Below are positions 50,121-59,828 of a DNA stretch of 64,000 bases, one piece after another. The notes under the pieces were generated by a model. That model saw only the letters and a program-made list of their open reading frames with translations. It was not told the origin of the DNA and did not search any database. A program made the position numbers and the translations under genes. The number at the start of each line of letters is the position of its first letter. Position 1 is the stretch's first letter. This DNA comes from CAISIP01 sp963974265 (GTDB lineage Bacteria; Pseudomonadota; Gammaproteobacteria; Burkholderiales; Burkholderiaceae_C). The DNA lies in assembly GCA_963974265.1 (NCBI GenBank), contig CAXBDR010000001.1:1-64000 (forward strand). The letters are read 5' to 3'.

Positions 50121-51206
50121 TCAGCCCCAGGGCTGCAGGCGCCGCATCGAACGGTGCCAGCGCAACAGGTCCGCGTCGGGCATCACGGAACCGGACGCCG
50201 GTCGATCCGCGACGCCGTCGTCCGGCCCCGTGCGGGACCGCGCCGTTCGCTCGGCCAGCCGGTCCGCCACCCAGCCCGCCGCCAGCCCCAGCACCCGATC
50301 GCGCTGATCGACACCGTGGGCGTCGACCATGAAATGATCATGGCCGGGCAGTTCCCAGTAGGTCAGGCCACCATGGCCGGCGTCCCGGTATGCCTGTTGC
50401 GCCAGCCGGGCCGATGCGACCGGTGCCTGCGCATCGCGCTCGCCCTGCACCAGCAGCACCGGCGCCGCCGACGTCAACAAGGCGCGCACCGGCACCGTGT
50501 CGGCCACGTCGGCCCACCAGCGCAGCGAGTTGCCGCCCCACTCCGACACCGGGCGCGCGCCCGGGCCGGGATCGCGCCGCGCCTGCGCCAGCAGGCCGTC
50601 GAGCTGCTGTGCCACGGGTGGCGGAACCACGCGCCGGATCGAGGTTGCAAGGGTCTCGCCCAGGCTGCTCGACAGCACCACCACCGCATCCGGATGGGCC
50701 ATCGGCGCCAGTTGCGCCACCACGGCCCCGCCCTCGGAGCCGCCGAACAACACCAGCGGCCCGTTCCACCCGGGCGCATCACGCAAGGCCCGCAGCACCT
50801 GCCGGGCGTCTGCGGCGCGCTGGCTGACCGTGTGGTGGAGCCGGTAGTCCTGCGAACAGTCGGCCATGGCGTCGGCGGGGCGATCATCCGGCGACACGCC
50901 GTATTTCTCCACCGTCAACAAGGCCAGCGCGGGTGCGACGGCATGGGCCGCCGCCACGCTGGTGCTGGCCGATGCCGGCAGGCAGCCCGAACCCTGGGCC
51001 ACCAGCAAGACGCCCCGGGGCGAGCCGGCCTCGGGTGCTGCGATCAGGGGCGGCGTCAACGACCAGTGGATCAGGCTGCCGTCGGCCCGCGGGCTGGTGC
51101 CGGACTGGACCGCGGCAGCCTGGGCCAGGCCACATGCCAGCAAGGCGGTGACAGCCGCCGCGGACCGCAGCCATGGCCGCGCGCACACGGTTGGCATGGA
51201 TTGCAT
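50121..51206 (-). CDS. Exported alpha/beta-hydrolase
   Basis: Secreted serine hydrolase of 361 residues. GGGAG lies before the ATG at 51206. The signal peptide covers about residues 1-30 (AAAVTALLACGLAQA). The nucleophile is in LVLFGGSEGGAVVAQL (GxSxG), the acid in VQGERDAQAP and the His in PGHDHFMV, all in the expected order. A GSGCLPASAS segment probably forms the oxyanion loop. Acts on an ester or peptide in the periplasm; specificity unknown. Co-directional with the GNAT gene. Confidence 0.82.
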   Translation of the reverse strand: MQSMPTVCARPWLRSAAAVTALLACGLAQAAAVQSGTSPRADGSLIHWSLTPPLIAAPEAGSPRGVLLVAQGSGCLPASASTSVAAAHAVAPALALLTVEKYGVSPDDRPADAMADCSQDYRLHHTVSQRAADARQVLRALRDAPGWNGPLVLFGGSEGGAVVAQLAPMAHPDAVVVLSSSLGETLATSIRRVVPPPVAQQLDGLLAQARRDPGPGARPVSEWGGNSLRWWADVADTVPVRALLTSAAPVLLVQGERDAQAPVASARLAQQAYRDAGHGGLTYWELPGHDHFMVDAHGVDQRDRVLGLAAGWVADRLAERTARSRTGPDDGVADRPASGSVMPDADLLRWHRSMRRLQPWG

Positions 51207-51421
51207 GAGACTCCCTGTCGGTGTTCTGAAGCCCCGTATCTTGCCAAAAAATCGGCGAGCAGGGCCCGGTCGCGACAACGAACATGCGGACTCCGGAACC
51301 GGCCTGGTCGCATCCGCATCACCGCGGCGCCGCGTGCGTGTGATACCGTGGCGTTCCTTCGGGATGGCGGCGGGTCCGCGCTCCCGCCACATGGACCTCA
51401 CCCAGCAATCGAGACCGGATC

Positions 51422-52756
51422 TTGGGAAAACTGTTGATTCCTCTGGCAGCCCTGCTCAGCGGCGTGGGCCTGCTGATCGTGGGCACCGGCCTGATGTTCG
51501 CCGCCATCGGCGCGCAGGCCTCGACGGCCAATTTCTCCAGCCTGGTGACCGGCCTGGTGATGTCCGCCTATTTCGCCGGCGCCATCTACGGCACCTATGC
51601 CTGCCCGCACATCATCCGCAAGGTCGGCTTCATCCGGGCGTTCGCGGCCATGGCTTCGGTGGCGTCCACGCTGCCGCTGCTGCATGCCTTGTGGATCAAT
51701 CCCGTTTTCTGGGGCGCGCTGCGTTTCATCACCGGCCTGTGCCTGGTCGGCCTGTACCTGGTGGTCGAGAGCTGGCTCAACGTGGTGGCACCGACCGACA
51801 AGCGGGGCAAGGTGTTCGCCATCTACCTGGTCGTCAACATGGTGGCGCTGGCCGTCGGCCAGTGGCTGATCCTGGTCGGCGACCGCAACGGTTTCGTGCC
51901 CTTCGTGCTGGTCTCGGTGCTGTTCTCGTTCGCGTTGTTGCCGATCACGCTGACGCCGGTCGAACAGCCGGAGATCACCGAGGCACCCAAGTTCAGCCTG
52001 ATCGAATTGTTCACGATCTCGCCCATCGGTACCCTCGGCGCGCTGGTGTCGGGCATGCTCAGTGGCCCGCTGCTGGGCCTGGGCCATGTGTTCGGCGCCG
52101 GTGTCGGATTCAGCGATGCCGGCATCGCCACCTTCATGGCGGCCACCATCCTGGGCGGTGCCGCGTTCCAGTGGCCGGTGGGCCATTTCTCCGACCGTCA
52201 CGACCGGCGCCTGGTGCTGTTCTGGGTGGCCGTCGCCTGCGCGGGCGTGGCCGGCGTCGGTTTCCTGCTGGCGCGCGACTACGAGAATTCGTTGATCGCG
52301 CTGGGCGTCGTGTTCGGCGGACTGGCGTTCACCGTCTACGGCATCAGCGTCGCCCACGTCAACGACCTGGTCGACCGGGTCAAGGTGCTGCAGGTTACCG
52401 GCGGACTGCTGCTGCTCAACGGCATGGGCGCCACCATCGGCCCTACGCTGGCCGGCGGCATGATGGACCTGATCGGGCCCGAGGCCCTGATGCTGTATTT
52501 CTCCGTGGTACTGGCCGCGCTGGCGGCGCTGACCTGGCACTACCGGCGCAAGTTCCCGATGAACCGCGGCGAACCCAGCGAGAAGGCCGATTTCGTGATG
52601 GCCGGCGCCAGCACCCAGGCGGTACTGCCGATGGACCCGCGTTTCCCCGACAGCGAAATGCCCGCGCACGACGCCGCGGCGGGCGAGCCCGCCTCGCCCC
52701 CACCGCCGGAAGAGCCCATCCCACCCCCCACGGCCCCGTCCGGACCGGCGGCCTGA
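51422..52756 (+). CDS. MFS transporter, YcaD-like
   Basis: Inner-membrane transporter of 444 residues with 12 predicted helices, from GKLLIPLAALLSGVGLLIVG to YFSVVLAALAALTW, and a Pro-rich cytoplasmic tail. SYFAGAIYGTYACPHIIRKV-like motif A region and ESWLNVVAPTDKRGKVFAIY are typical of the YcaD/YfkF branch. The only suitable initiation codon is TTG at 51422, with a weak GAG ribosome signal. It is divergent from the hydrolase gene. Substrate unknown. Confidence 0.85.
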   Translation: MGKLLIPLAALLSGVGLLIVGTGLMFAAIGAQASTANFSSLVTGLVMSAYFAGAIYGTYACPHIIRKVGFIRAFAAMASVASTLPLLHALWINPVFWGALRFITGLCLVGLYLVVESWLNVVAPTDKRGKVFAIYLVVNMVALAVGQWLILVGDRNGFVPFVLVSVLFSFALLPITLTPVEQPEITEAPKFSLIELFTISPIGTLGALVSGMLSGPLLGLGHVFGAGVGFSDAGIATFMAATILGGAAFQWPVGHFSDRHDRRLVLFWVAVACAGVAGVGFLLARDYENSLIALGVVFGGLAFTVYGISVAHVNDLVDRVKVLQVTGGLLLLNGMGATIGPTLAGGMMDLIGPEALMLYFSVVLAALAALTWHYRRKFPMNRGEPSEKADFVMAGASTQAVLPMDPRFPDSEMPAHDAAAGEPASPPPPEEPIPPPTAPSGPAA

Positions 52757-52920
52757 GACAGGCCGCAACCCGCCTGACGCCGGCATGACGCGCCGGGTCA
52801 ATTACTTGAATTGCCGCATCGGCGGGGACGGGTCGCGGCGGCGGTTGCCGCCTACACTTTCGTTTCTGCCTGCACGGCGGCGTCGTTGCGCCGCGCGCCG
52901 GGCGAACATCAAGGACTCTC

Positions 52921-54546
52921 GTGGCGGCTCAGGAATACGACTACATCGTCGTCGGTGCCGGTTCGGCCGGCTGTGTGCTGGCCGACCAGCTCAGCGCCGG
53001 CGGGCGGGCCACGGTGCTGGTGCTCGAGGCCGGTGGCCATGACCGGCGGCTGTGGATCAACATGCCGATCGGATACGGCAAGACCTTCTACGACGAACGC
53101 GTCAACTGGAAGTTCGAGGCCCAGTCCGACCCGGGCCTGAAGGACCGGCGCATCTATTTCCCGCGCGGCAAGGTGGTGGGCGGCTCGAGTTCGATCAACG
53201 CCATGGTGTATTGCCGCGGCTTGCCGGGCGATTTCGACGACTGGGCCGCCGCCGGCAATCGCGGCTGGGGCTGGAGCGACGTGGCGCCGGTCTATGACCG
53301 CTTCGAGCGGCGCGTCGACGCCGACGGAACACCGGCGGCCGAAGGCGGCCCCTTGTTCGTCAGCGACGTGCGCCGGCAACTGCATCCGATGGCGCGCCAC
53401 TTCTTCGCCGCCGCGCAACAGGCCGGCCTGCCGCTCACCGAGGATTTCAACGGCCCCGAACCCGAGGGGATCGGCCGCTACCACATCAACACCCGGCGCG
53501 GCATGCGCTGGTCGGCGGCCGACGCCTTCCTGCGCCCGGCACTGCGCCGCGGCCAGGTCACGCTGGCCACCGGCGCGCTGGCCGAACGCATCGTGTTCGA
53601 AGGTCGCAAGGCCGTCGGCGTGACCTACCGCCAGGATGGCGCGCGCCACACGGCCCGGGCCCGCGCGGCCGTGGTGCTCAGCGCCGGCGCCATCCAGAGT
53701 CCGCAGCTGCTGCAGCTCTCGGGCGTGGGCCCGGGCGCGCTGCTGCAACGCCACGGCGTCAACCCGGTGCTGGTGCAGGAGCAGGTCGGCACCCGGCTGC
53801 AGGACCACCTGGCGATGAGCTACAGCTACCAGTCGCTCGAACCCACGCTGAACAATGTGTTGTCCAGCCTGTGGGGCAAGCTGCGGGTCGGCGTGCAATA
53901 CGTGACCACGCTGGGCGGGCCGCTGAGCATCAGCGTCAACCAGTGCGGCGGCTTCGTGCGCTCGCATGCCGGCGCGACGCAGGCCGACATGCAGCTGTAT
54001 TGCAATCCGATCACCTATACGCTCGCCGCCTCGAAAACCGGCACGCAGATCGTGCCGGACCGCTTTGCCGGCTTCATCCTGTGTTTCCAGCCCTGTCGGC
54101 CGCTCAGCCGCGGGCGGGTGGAGATCGCCGGCCTGGACGCCGCCAGCGCGCCGATCATCACGCCGGGTTATCTCTCGCACCCCGAAGACGTGGCGCAGGC
54201 CTTGCGCGGCGCGCAGCTGGTCCGCCGGCTGGAGAACACCGACGCCATGCGGGGCCTGATCCGCACCCCGATCGCGCCGCGGCTCGACGCGATGGACGAC
54301 GCGGCCATGGTCGAGGACTTCCGCAACCGCGCCAGCACCTGTTACCACCCGGTGGGCAGTTGCGCGATGGGACCCGATGCGGCGACCTCGGTCGTCGACG
54401 CCAACCTCAAGGTGCACGGCCTGGACCATCTTTACGTGGTCGATGCCTCGGTGTTTCCCAACGTCACCTCGGGCAACACCCATGCACCGACGACCATGGT
54501 CGCGCACAAGGGCGCGCAGGCCATCCTGGCGGCCGCGCGCGGCTGA
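52921..54546 (+). CDS. GMC family FAD-dependent oxidoreductase
   Basis: FAD alcohol dehydrogenase of 541 residues starting with GTG at 52921 behind AAGGA. YDYIVVGAGSAGCVLADQLS binds FAD; YFPRGKVVGGSSSINAMVYC and VLSAGAIQSPQLLQLSGVGP are GMC signatures 1 and 2; the active-site region is TCYHPVGSCAMG and SGNTHAPTTMVAHKGA, so both catalytic positions are His/Asn-like. It resembles the GMC protein at 42114 in plan but is clearly distinct. It opens an operon with an enolase-superfamily dehydratase and an AldA-like dehydrogenase, consistent with oxidation of a sugar or polyol. Confidence 0.92.
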   Translation: MAAQEYDYIVVGAGSAGCVLADQLSAGGRATVLVLEAGGHDRRLWINMPIGYGKTFYDERVNWKFEAQSDPGLKDRRIYFPRGKVVGGSSSINAMVYCRGLPGDFDDWAAAGNRGWGWSDVAPVYDRFERRVDADGTPAAEGGPLFVSDVRRQLHPMARHFFAAAQQAGLPLTEDFNGPEPEGIGRYHINTRRGMRWSAADAFLRPALRRGQVTLATGALAERIVFEGRKAVGVTYRQDGARHTARARAAVVLSAGAIQSPQLLQLSGVGPGALLQRHGVNPVLVQEQVGTRLQDHLAMSYSYQSLEPTLNNVLSSLWGKLRVGVQYVTTLGGPLSISVNQCGGFVRSHAGATQADMQLYCNPITYTLAASKTGTQIVPDRFAGFILCFQPCRPLSRGRVEIAGLDAASAPIITPGYLSHPEDVAQALRGAQLVRRLENTDAMRGLIRTPIAPRLDAMDDAAMVEDFRNRASTCYHPVGSCAMGPDAATSVVDANLKVHGLDHLYVVDASVFPNVTSGNTHAPTTMVAHKGAQAILAAARG

Positions 54547-54579
54547 CAACACGCACGCATTTCACAAGGAGCACACGCC

Positions 54580-55773
54580 ATGCAACTCGAATCGATCAAG
54601 ACCTACGTGGTCGGCAACCCGCCGCCGTCGTTCGGCGGCAGGTATTTCGTATTCGTCAAGATCCGTACCGCCTGCGGCATCGAGGGCATCGGCGAAGCCT
54701 ATGCGGCCACCTTCAGTCCGCACGTGATCACGGCCATGGCCGAGGACCTGTTCGCGCGCGTGTTCGCCGGGCAGGACCCGATGCAGGTCGAGACGCTGTG
54801 GCGCAAGGCCTACGGCGCCGGCTTCACGCTGCGCCCGGACGTGTCGCTGATGGGCGTGCTCAGCGCGCTCGAGATGGCCTGCTGGGACATCACCGGCAAG
54901 GCGCTGGAACAACCGGTCTACAAGCTGCTCGGCGGCCTGGTCAACCCGCGCCTGCGCACCTACACCTACCTGTATCCCGATGCGAACGAAGACGATTCGT
55001 TCTACGACGATCCGGTCAGGTCGGCCGAACGCGCGGCGATCTACGTGGACCAGGGCTTCACCGCGGTCAAGCTCGATCCGGTCGGCGGTTATTCGGTGTT
55101 CGACCCGCGCCAGCCCACGCTCGAGCGCATGGACCTGTCGGAGCGTTTCTGCAAGCTGATCCGCGAGGCGGTCGGCGACAAGGCCGACATCCTGTTCGGC
55201 ACGCACGGGCAATACACGGTGTCGGGAGCCAAGCGCATGGCCCGGCGGATCGAGAAGTACGACCCGCTGTGGTTCGAGGAGCCGACACCGCCCGAGCGAC
55301 CCGAGATGATGGCCGAAGTGGCGCGGCACACCAGCATTCCGGTGGCCACCGGCGAGCGCCTGTGCAGCAAGTACGAATTCGCACGCGTGATAGAAACCGG
55401 CGCGGCGTCCATCCTGCAACCCAACCTGGGCCGGGTCGGCGGCATCCTGGAGGCCAGGAAGATCGCCGCCATGGCCGAGGCCCACTACGTGCAGGTGGCT
55501 CCCCACCTGTATTGCGGACCGGTGGTGGCCGCCGCCAACATCCAGTTCGCCGCCAGCATCCCGAACTTCCTGATCCTCGAGAGCATCCAGCAACTCGGCG
55601 GTTTCCACGAGAAGCTGCTGAAGAAGAAGATCCAGTGGGAAGACGGCTACGTGATCCCGAGCAAGGAGCCGGGCCTGGGCGTGGAACTGAACGAAGAAGT
55701 CGCGCTGGCCCATCCCTACAGCGGCACCGCACTGCACCTGGAGATGGCCCAGCATCCACTGGGATACCACTGA
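54580..55773 (+). CDS. Enolase-superfamily sugar-acid dehydratase (mandelate racemase/galactonate dehydratase type)
   Basis: Barrel enzyme of 397 residues. AAGGAG precedes the ATG at 54580. Metal and catalytic positions are visible: FTAVKLDPVG, LFGTHGQYT, LWFEEPTPPE, VATGERLCSK and the general-base His in VAPHLYCGPV, as in D-galactonate dehydratase. It should dehydrate an aldonic acid to a 2-keto-3-deoxy acid. Neighbouring GMC and AldA-like oxidoreductases fit a pathway for a sugar or sugar acid. The exact sugar is not readable. A fragment of a related gene lies at 34.3 kb. Confidence 0.88.
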   Translation: MQLESIKTYVVGNPPPSFGGRYFVFVKIRTACGIEGIGEAYAATFSPHVITAMAEDLFARVFAGQDPMQVETLWRKAYGAGFTLRPDVSLMGVLSALEMACWDITGKALEQPVYKLLGGLVNPRLRTYTYLYPDANEDDSFYDDPVRSAERAAIYVDQGFTAVKLDPVGGYSVFDPRQPTLERMDLSERFCKLIREAVGDKADILFGTHGQYTVSGAKRMARRIEKYDPLWFEEPTPPERPEMMAEVARHTSIPVATGERLCSKYEFARVIETGAASILQPNLGRVGGILEARKIAAMAEAHYVQVAPHLYCGPVVAAANIQFAASIPNFLILESIQQLGGFHEKLLKKKIQWEDGYVIPSKEPGLGVELNEEVALAHPYSGTALHLEMAQHPLGYH

Positions 55774-55944
55774 AACAGGGGGTCCACCGGCTCGCCGAAA
55801 CGGATATTCTCTGAGCCCGTTGCCACCACTTCGCGCCCAGATGCGTACGGCCCCATGGACTTATCCGATCCCGCCTGCAGCCTCGTGGCACAAGCCACCT
55901 CGCAGGTCTATTACGTCGGCCGACGCCGACCACCCGGCAGCATC

Positions 55945-57369
55945 ATGAAAACCTATCGCAATTTCATCCACAACGAATGGGTCGCCCCCGAGAACGGCTC
56001 CCTGATGGCCGTCGACAACCCGGCAACCGAAAAACTCGTGGCCCATGTCAGCGCGGCCAGCAGCGCACAGGTGAATGCCGCCTGCGAAGCCGCGGCACTG
56101 GCGCAACGCGCCTGGCGCCGGCTGCCGGCCATCGAGCGCGGCCGCTACCTGCATGCGCTGGCCGATGCGCTGGTCGCCCGCAAGGACGCCATCGGTGCGG
56201 CGTTGGCGCGTGAATCCGGCAAGAGCCTGCAGGACGCAAGCAACGAGGCGATCTATGCCGCCGACATCACGCGTTACCACGCCGAGTGGGCGCGACGCAT
56301 CGAAGGCGAGGTCATCCCCAGCGACGCGGCCAACGAGAACCTGGTGCTGCACCGTGAGGCCATCGGCGTCGTGGCCTGCCTGATCCCGTTCAACTACCCG
56401 GTCTACACCTTGCTGCGCAAGATCGCGCCGGCACTGATCACCGGCAACACCGTGGTCGTGCGGCCGAGCAACAACACGCCATGCAGCGCATTCGAGATCG
56501 CCCACGCGGTGCTCGACGCCGGTCTGCCACCGGGGGTGGTCAACATCATGACCATGGGCCACGCGGAAGCCGAGGCCATGTGCACGCATCCGCGCGTGGG
56601 CATGATCACGCTGACCGGCGGCCTGAAGGCCGGACGCCGGGTTCTGGACTACGCCAAGACCAACATCGCCAAGCCCTCGCTGGAGCTGGGTGGCAAGACA
56701 CCGGCCCTCGTGGCCGCCGACGCCGACCTGGAGGCGGCGGCGCAGGCCATCGTCGGCTCCAAGACCACGAACTGCGGCCAGCTGTGCACCGCGGTGGAGC
56801 GGGTGTATGTGCACCGCTCGGTGCACGATGCACTGGTGAGCCTGCTGCGCGACAAGATGCGCAACGTTCAAGTAGGCGACCGCGCGGCCGATCCGTCCCG
56901 CATGGGCCCACTGATCAGCGCCGACAGCCGCCAGAACATCCACGACATGGTGCAGCGTGCGGTGGCCGCCGGAGCCAGGCTGGAATGCGGCGGCGTCATG
57001 CCCGCGGGCCCCGGGTTCTTCTATCCGCCGACCTTGCTGACCGGTGCCAGCCAGGAGTCCGAGATCGTGCAGGAGGAAGTCTTCGGCCCGGTGCTGTGCG
57101 TCTTGCCCTACGACAGCTTCGACGACGCACTGGCCATGGCCAACGACCACCAGTACGGACTGGCGTCGGTGCTGTTCACCAACGACTACCGCCAGGTCAT
57201 GCAGGCCGGCAACGAGATCGAGGCCGGCGAGTTGTACATCAACCGCACGCCCGCCGACCCGTACCAGGGTTACCACGCCGGCTGGAAACGCTCCGGCCTG
57301 GGTGGTGACGACGGCAAGCACGGCATGCTGGAGTTCACGCAGACGCGGTTGGTGGTGATGCCGTACTGA
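55945..57369 (+). CDS. NAD-dependent aldehyde dehydrogenase, lactaldehyde dehydrogenase (AldA)-like
   Basis: Aldehyde dehydrogenase of 474 residues. The start at 55945 gives MKTYRNFIHNEWVAPENGS, matching AldA length; an open frame upstream to 55855 lacks family sequence. The catalytic Cys is in TNCGQLCTAVERVYV and the Glu in LELGGKTPAL; the AldA-type end YINRTPADPYQGYHAGWKRS, then GDDGKHGMLEFTQT, is well conserved. AldA oxidises lactaldehyde or glycolaldehyde from deoxysugar breakdown, so it can act after an aldolase on a 2-keto-3-deoxy acid. It ends the operon; two hairpins follow. Confidence 0.9.
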   Translation: MKTYRNFIHNEWVAPENGSLMAVDNPATEKLVAHVSAASSAQVNAACEAAALAQRAWRRLPAIERGRYLHALADALVARKDAIGAALARESGKSLQDASNEAIYAADITRYHAEWARRIEGEVIPSDAANENLVLHREAIGVVACLIPFNYPVYTLLRKIAPALITGNTVVVRPSNNTPCSAFEIAHAVLDAGLPPGVVNIMTMGHAEAEAMCTHPRVGMITLTGGLKAGRRVLDYAKTNIAKPSLELGGKTPALVAADADLEAAAQAIVGSKTTNCGQLCTAVERVYVHRSVHDALVSLLRDKMRNVQVGDRAADPSRMGPLISADSRQNIHDMVQRAVAAGARLECGGVMPAGPGFFYPPTLLTGASQESEIVQEEVFGPVLCVLPYDSFDDALAMANDHQYGLASVLFTNDYRQVMQAGNEIEAGELYINRTPADPYQGYHAGWKRSGLGGDDGKHGMLEFTQTRLVVMPY

Positions 57370-57380
57370 TCGCTCCCAGC

Positions 57381-57419
57381 CCTGGCTTCGCCAGGCCCCC
57401 GAGGGGTTCAAGAAACCCC
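57381..57419. terminator. Double hairpin between convergent genes
   Basis: CCTGGC-TTC-GCCAGG (57381-57395) and GGGGTT-CAAGA-AACCCC (57403-57419) lie between the stop of the aldehyde dehydrogenase gene and the end of the opposing gene at 57480. Being symmetric, they may act on both strands. No long T-tract is seen. Confidence 0.55.
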
Positions 57420-57479
57420 GGGCGGTCCGGCGTGTTGTTGAGAGTCACGGTCGCGGTGCGTCCATTGACGCGCCCCGCT

Positions 57480-58316
57480 TCAGAGCGAGGGTTTGCTGCC
57501 CTTGCCCACGCGTTTCTCGATGGCCTCGCTGCGCAACTTGTCGACCCGTTCGTTGGCCGCCAGTTCCGCCTTGACCCAGGACTGCACGTCGATCATCGTG
57601 GCTTGGACACGGGTTGCCGGCTGGTTGGCGGTTGCGGAAACCCGGTACTCCAGCATGCTGGCGCATTGGGCAAGATCTTTGCCCCGGCTGTGCAGGAACA
57701 GGTCGAGCCGGTACTTGCCGCCACCGGCCTTGCGGTACACCAGGTCCAGGATGCCCTTCTTCTGTCGTATGTCGGTGGTCGGCAACGACACACCGGTGCC
57801 GTTGGGATTGGTCGACAGGCAGTTCATGTCGCCGCTGCCAAATCTCCAGTGCTGGATGCCGGTCGTGCTGGCCGACACAGCGCCGTATTTGTCGAGGAGC
57901 GCCTGGCTGAACTGGCCACCGGTGATCGGATCGACGTTGTTGGCGAGCATGCGCCGCACACCGACCAGCATTCCGCCCGCCGGTGGCGGCGAGAACATCA
58001 ACTCGAACGATTCCTCGCGCCGCTTGTTGCCCTGGATGTCAACCTTGCCGGCCGTGATGCGGGCCAGGAAGTCATCGGTCTTGAGACCATGGTTGACGCC
58101 GTCGCTGTAGCCGTATGCCATCCGGATTTCATAGATCTTGTCCGCGCCGATGCCGTGCGTCTTGAGCGCCTGGACCGCTTGCTCGGGCGTCATGCCGAGC
58201 CGTAGCCCGACGATGTCGAACACGTTGTCATCGGCGAAGGCCGGCGAGCAGAAGGTGGTGAACAAGACTGTCGCAACCGTGCTGGCGACACGAGCCAGCT
58301 TTTTGTTGTACGGCAT
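57480..58316 (-). CDS. Exported protein of unknown function
   Basis: Protein of 278 residues with a Sec signal peptide (residues about 1-28, VASTVATVLFTTFCSPAFAD). After it comes DIVGLRLGMTPEQAVQALK, a motif seen in several periplasmic proteins of unknown role where a short helix-loop follows the signal. Two Cys (about 172 and 226 after the start) could form a disulphide. The end is Lys-rich (KRVGKGSKPSL). AAAGGA lies upstream of the ATG. No enzyme family recognised. Confidence 0.75.
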   Translation of the reverse strand: MPYNKKLARVASTVATVLFTTFCSPAFADDNVFDIVGLRLGMTPEQAVQALKTHGIGADKIYEIRMAYGYSDGVNHGLKTDDFLARITAGKVDIQGNKRREESFELMFSPPPAGGMLVGVRRMLANNVDPITGGQFSQALLDKYGAVSASTTGIQHWRFGSGDMNCLSTNPNGTGVSLPTTDIRQKKGILDLVYRKAGGGKYRLDLFLHSRGKDLAQCASMLEYRVSATANQPATRVQATMIDVQSWVKAELAANERVDKLRSEAIEKRVGKGSKPSL

Positions 58317-58462
58317 CTCCCTGCGTCCTTTCGATCAGATATGGAAATCGCGATGCTACGAAACCCCCCGATGATGTCAAGGAAAGAGTGCCGCCCGCCG
58401 CCGTGAAGGCGCTTGAACGACCAGCGTCGACGTCGTCCCGTTTGCGGCTTCGACTCTGTGGC

Positions 58463-59728
58463 TCATGTCCGCGCCGACGTGGCGGGTCCATCCTGCGCCA
58501 CCTGAAAACAGGCACGGCAGTGCCGCCAGGTCAGACCGATGGCGACGACGCCGCAGAGCGCGGTGACCGTGGCCGCGGTCGGCGCGCCCAGGTGCTCGGC
58601 GAGCCAGCCCGTGGCCAGGAATCCGAGCGGTGCCACGCCGATGCACATGGTCATCATGCCCAGCGCCTCCGTGCGGCGATCGTCGGGCGCGGCGACGTAG
58701 ACCAGCGTGGCCTGCATCACGGCGAAACCCGCTTGCGCGACGCCGATCACCAGCAGCACGGTGGCGGTGAGCCACACGTTCCAGCTCCAGCCCAACACGA
58801 TCTGCAGCACGAGAAACAGCAGCACGGCACCGAGGTACAGCTGCCCCTGGCGCAGGCGCGCGGCGAGCGAGGTCAGCACCAGCGCGCCGAGCAACGAACC
58901 GACGCCGTCGACACTGGCCAGCAGGCCGACGTCCTGCGCATCGAGCTGCAAGCGCACCTGGCCGATCACCGGCACCATGCTCAGCACCGGCCAGCCGAAC
59001 AGATTGAACAGGATCGTGATCCACAGGATCGCGCGCAGCGGGGGTGACGCGCGGGCGGCTTGCCAACCACGCACCAGCAAGGCGCGCAGCGTGGGCCGGG
59101 TCGTGTTCGGCGCCACGACCTGGCGTGACAGCCCGGTCAGCGCAGCCAGCACCGGCAGGTAGAAGATGCTCGTGAACACCAGCACGGCCGTGAGCCCGCC
59201 GTGCGCCAGCAGCAGGCCACCCAGGCCGGGGCCGATCAGGCGGCAGGCGTTCGAAGCCACGGCGTCCAGCGACATGGCCCGCACCAGCCGGCCGTGGCCG
59301 GCGATGTCGCCCATCAGGCTGCGGCGCATCGGCATGTCGCCCGCCCAGACGACACCGTTGATGAAACTCGCCAGCGCGAGGTGCCAGACCGCCAGCACGC
59401 CCAGCAGCGAGAGCACCAGCAGCACGCCACTGGTGACCAGCAGCATGGCATGAGTCGCAATCAGCACGGTGCGCCGCGACCGGCGCGTGGCCAGCGCGCC
59501 CAGAGCCAGGCCGAACAGCGACAACGGCAGCAGGCGCAGCATCATCAGCGTGGCGACCCACAACGCCGACTGCGTGCGCTCGAACGTGAACACCGCAAAG
59601 GCCAGGATCTCGACCCAGCGGATCAGCGACATCAGCATGCCGACCGCCCACAGCCGATGCAACTGCGTGTCGCGCAGCATGGACAGTGGCGCGACCGGGG
59701 CCGCGGTGGAGCTTGTGGGATGGGTCAA
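58463..59728 (-). CDS. MFS transporter, EntS-like (MFS_3)
   Basis: Inner-membrane transporter of 421 residues with 12 helices. The N terminus LRDTQLHRLWAVGMLMSLIR and LALGALATRRSRRTVLIATH (motif A) match the EntS/MFS_3 exporter branch. The frame opens with TTG at 59728; an ATG at 59680 is the alternative and loses only 16 polar residues. The C-terminal tail contains CRACFQVAQDG. Substrate unknown; LysR gene at 59829 on the same strand ends about 100 bases upstream. Confidence 0.82.
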   Translation of the reverse strand: MTHPTSSTAAPVAPLSMLRDTQLHRLWAVGMLMSLIRWVEILAFAVFTFERTQSALWVATLMMLRLLPLSLFGLALGALATRRSRRTVLIATHAMLLVTSGVLLVLSLLGVLAVWHLALASFINGVVWAGDMPMRRSLMGDIAGHGRLVRAMSLDAVASNACRLIGPGLGGLLLAHGGLTAVLVFTSIFYLPVLAALTGLSRQVVAPNTTRPTLRALLVRGWQAARASPPLRAILWITILFNLFGWPVLSMVPVIGQVRLQLDAQDVGLLASVDGVGSLLGALVLTSLAARLRQGQLYLGAVLLFLVLQIVLGWSWNVWLTATVLLVIGVAQAGFAVMQATLVYVAAPDDRRTEALGMMTMCIGVAPLGFLATGWLAEHLGAPTAATVTALCGVVAIGLTWRHCRACFQVAQDGPATSART

Positions 59729-59828
59729 GACGCTACGGTATCGCCAAGCGACTGCGATGGGACGGATCCGGTGCGACGGGCACAGCGCGATTTTGACCCA
59801 AGCCGATGCCCAGGCGCCGCCGCGCGGG

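Noticed and set aside
52921..54546. Choline dehydrogenase BetA as part of betaine metabolism with the carnitine operon
   Set aside because: The gene sits in an operon with sugar-acid type enzymes 20 kb away and no betaine aldehyde dehydrogenase of BetB type accompanies it.
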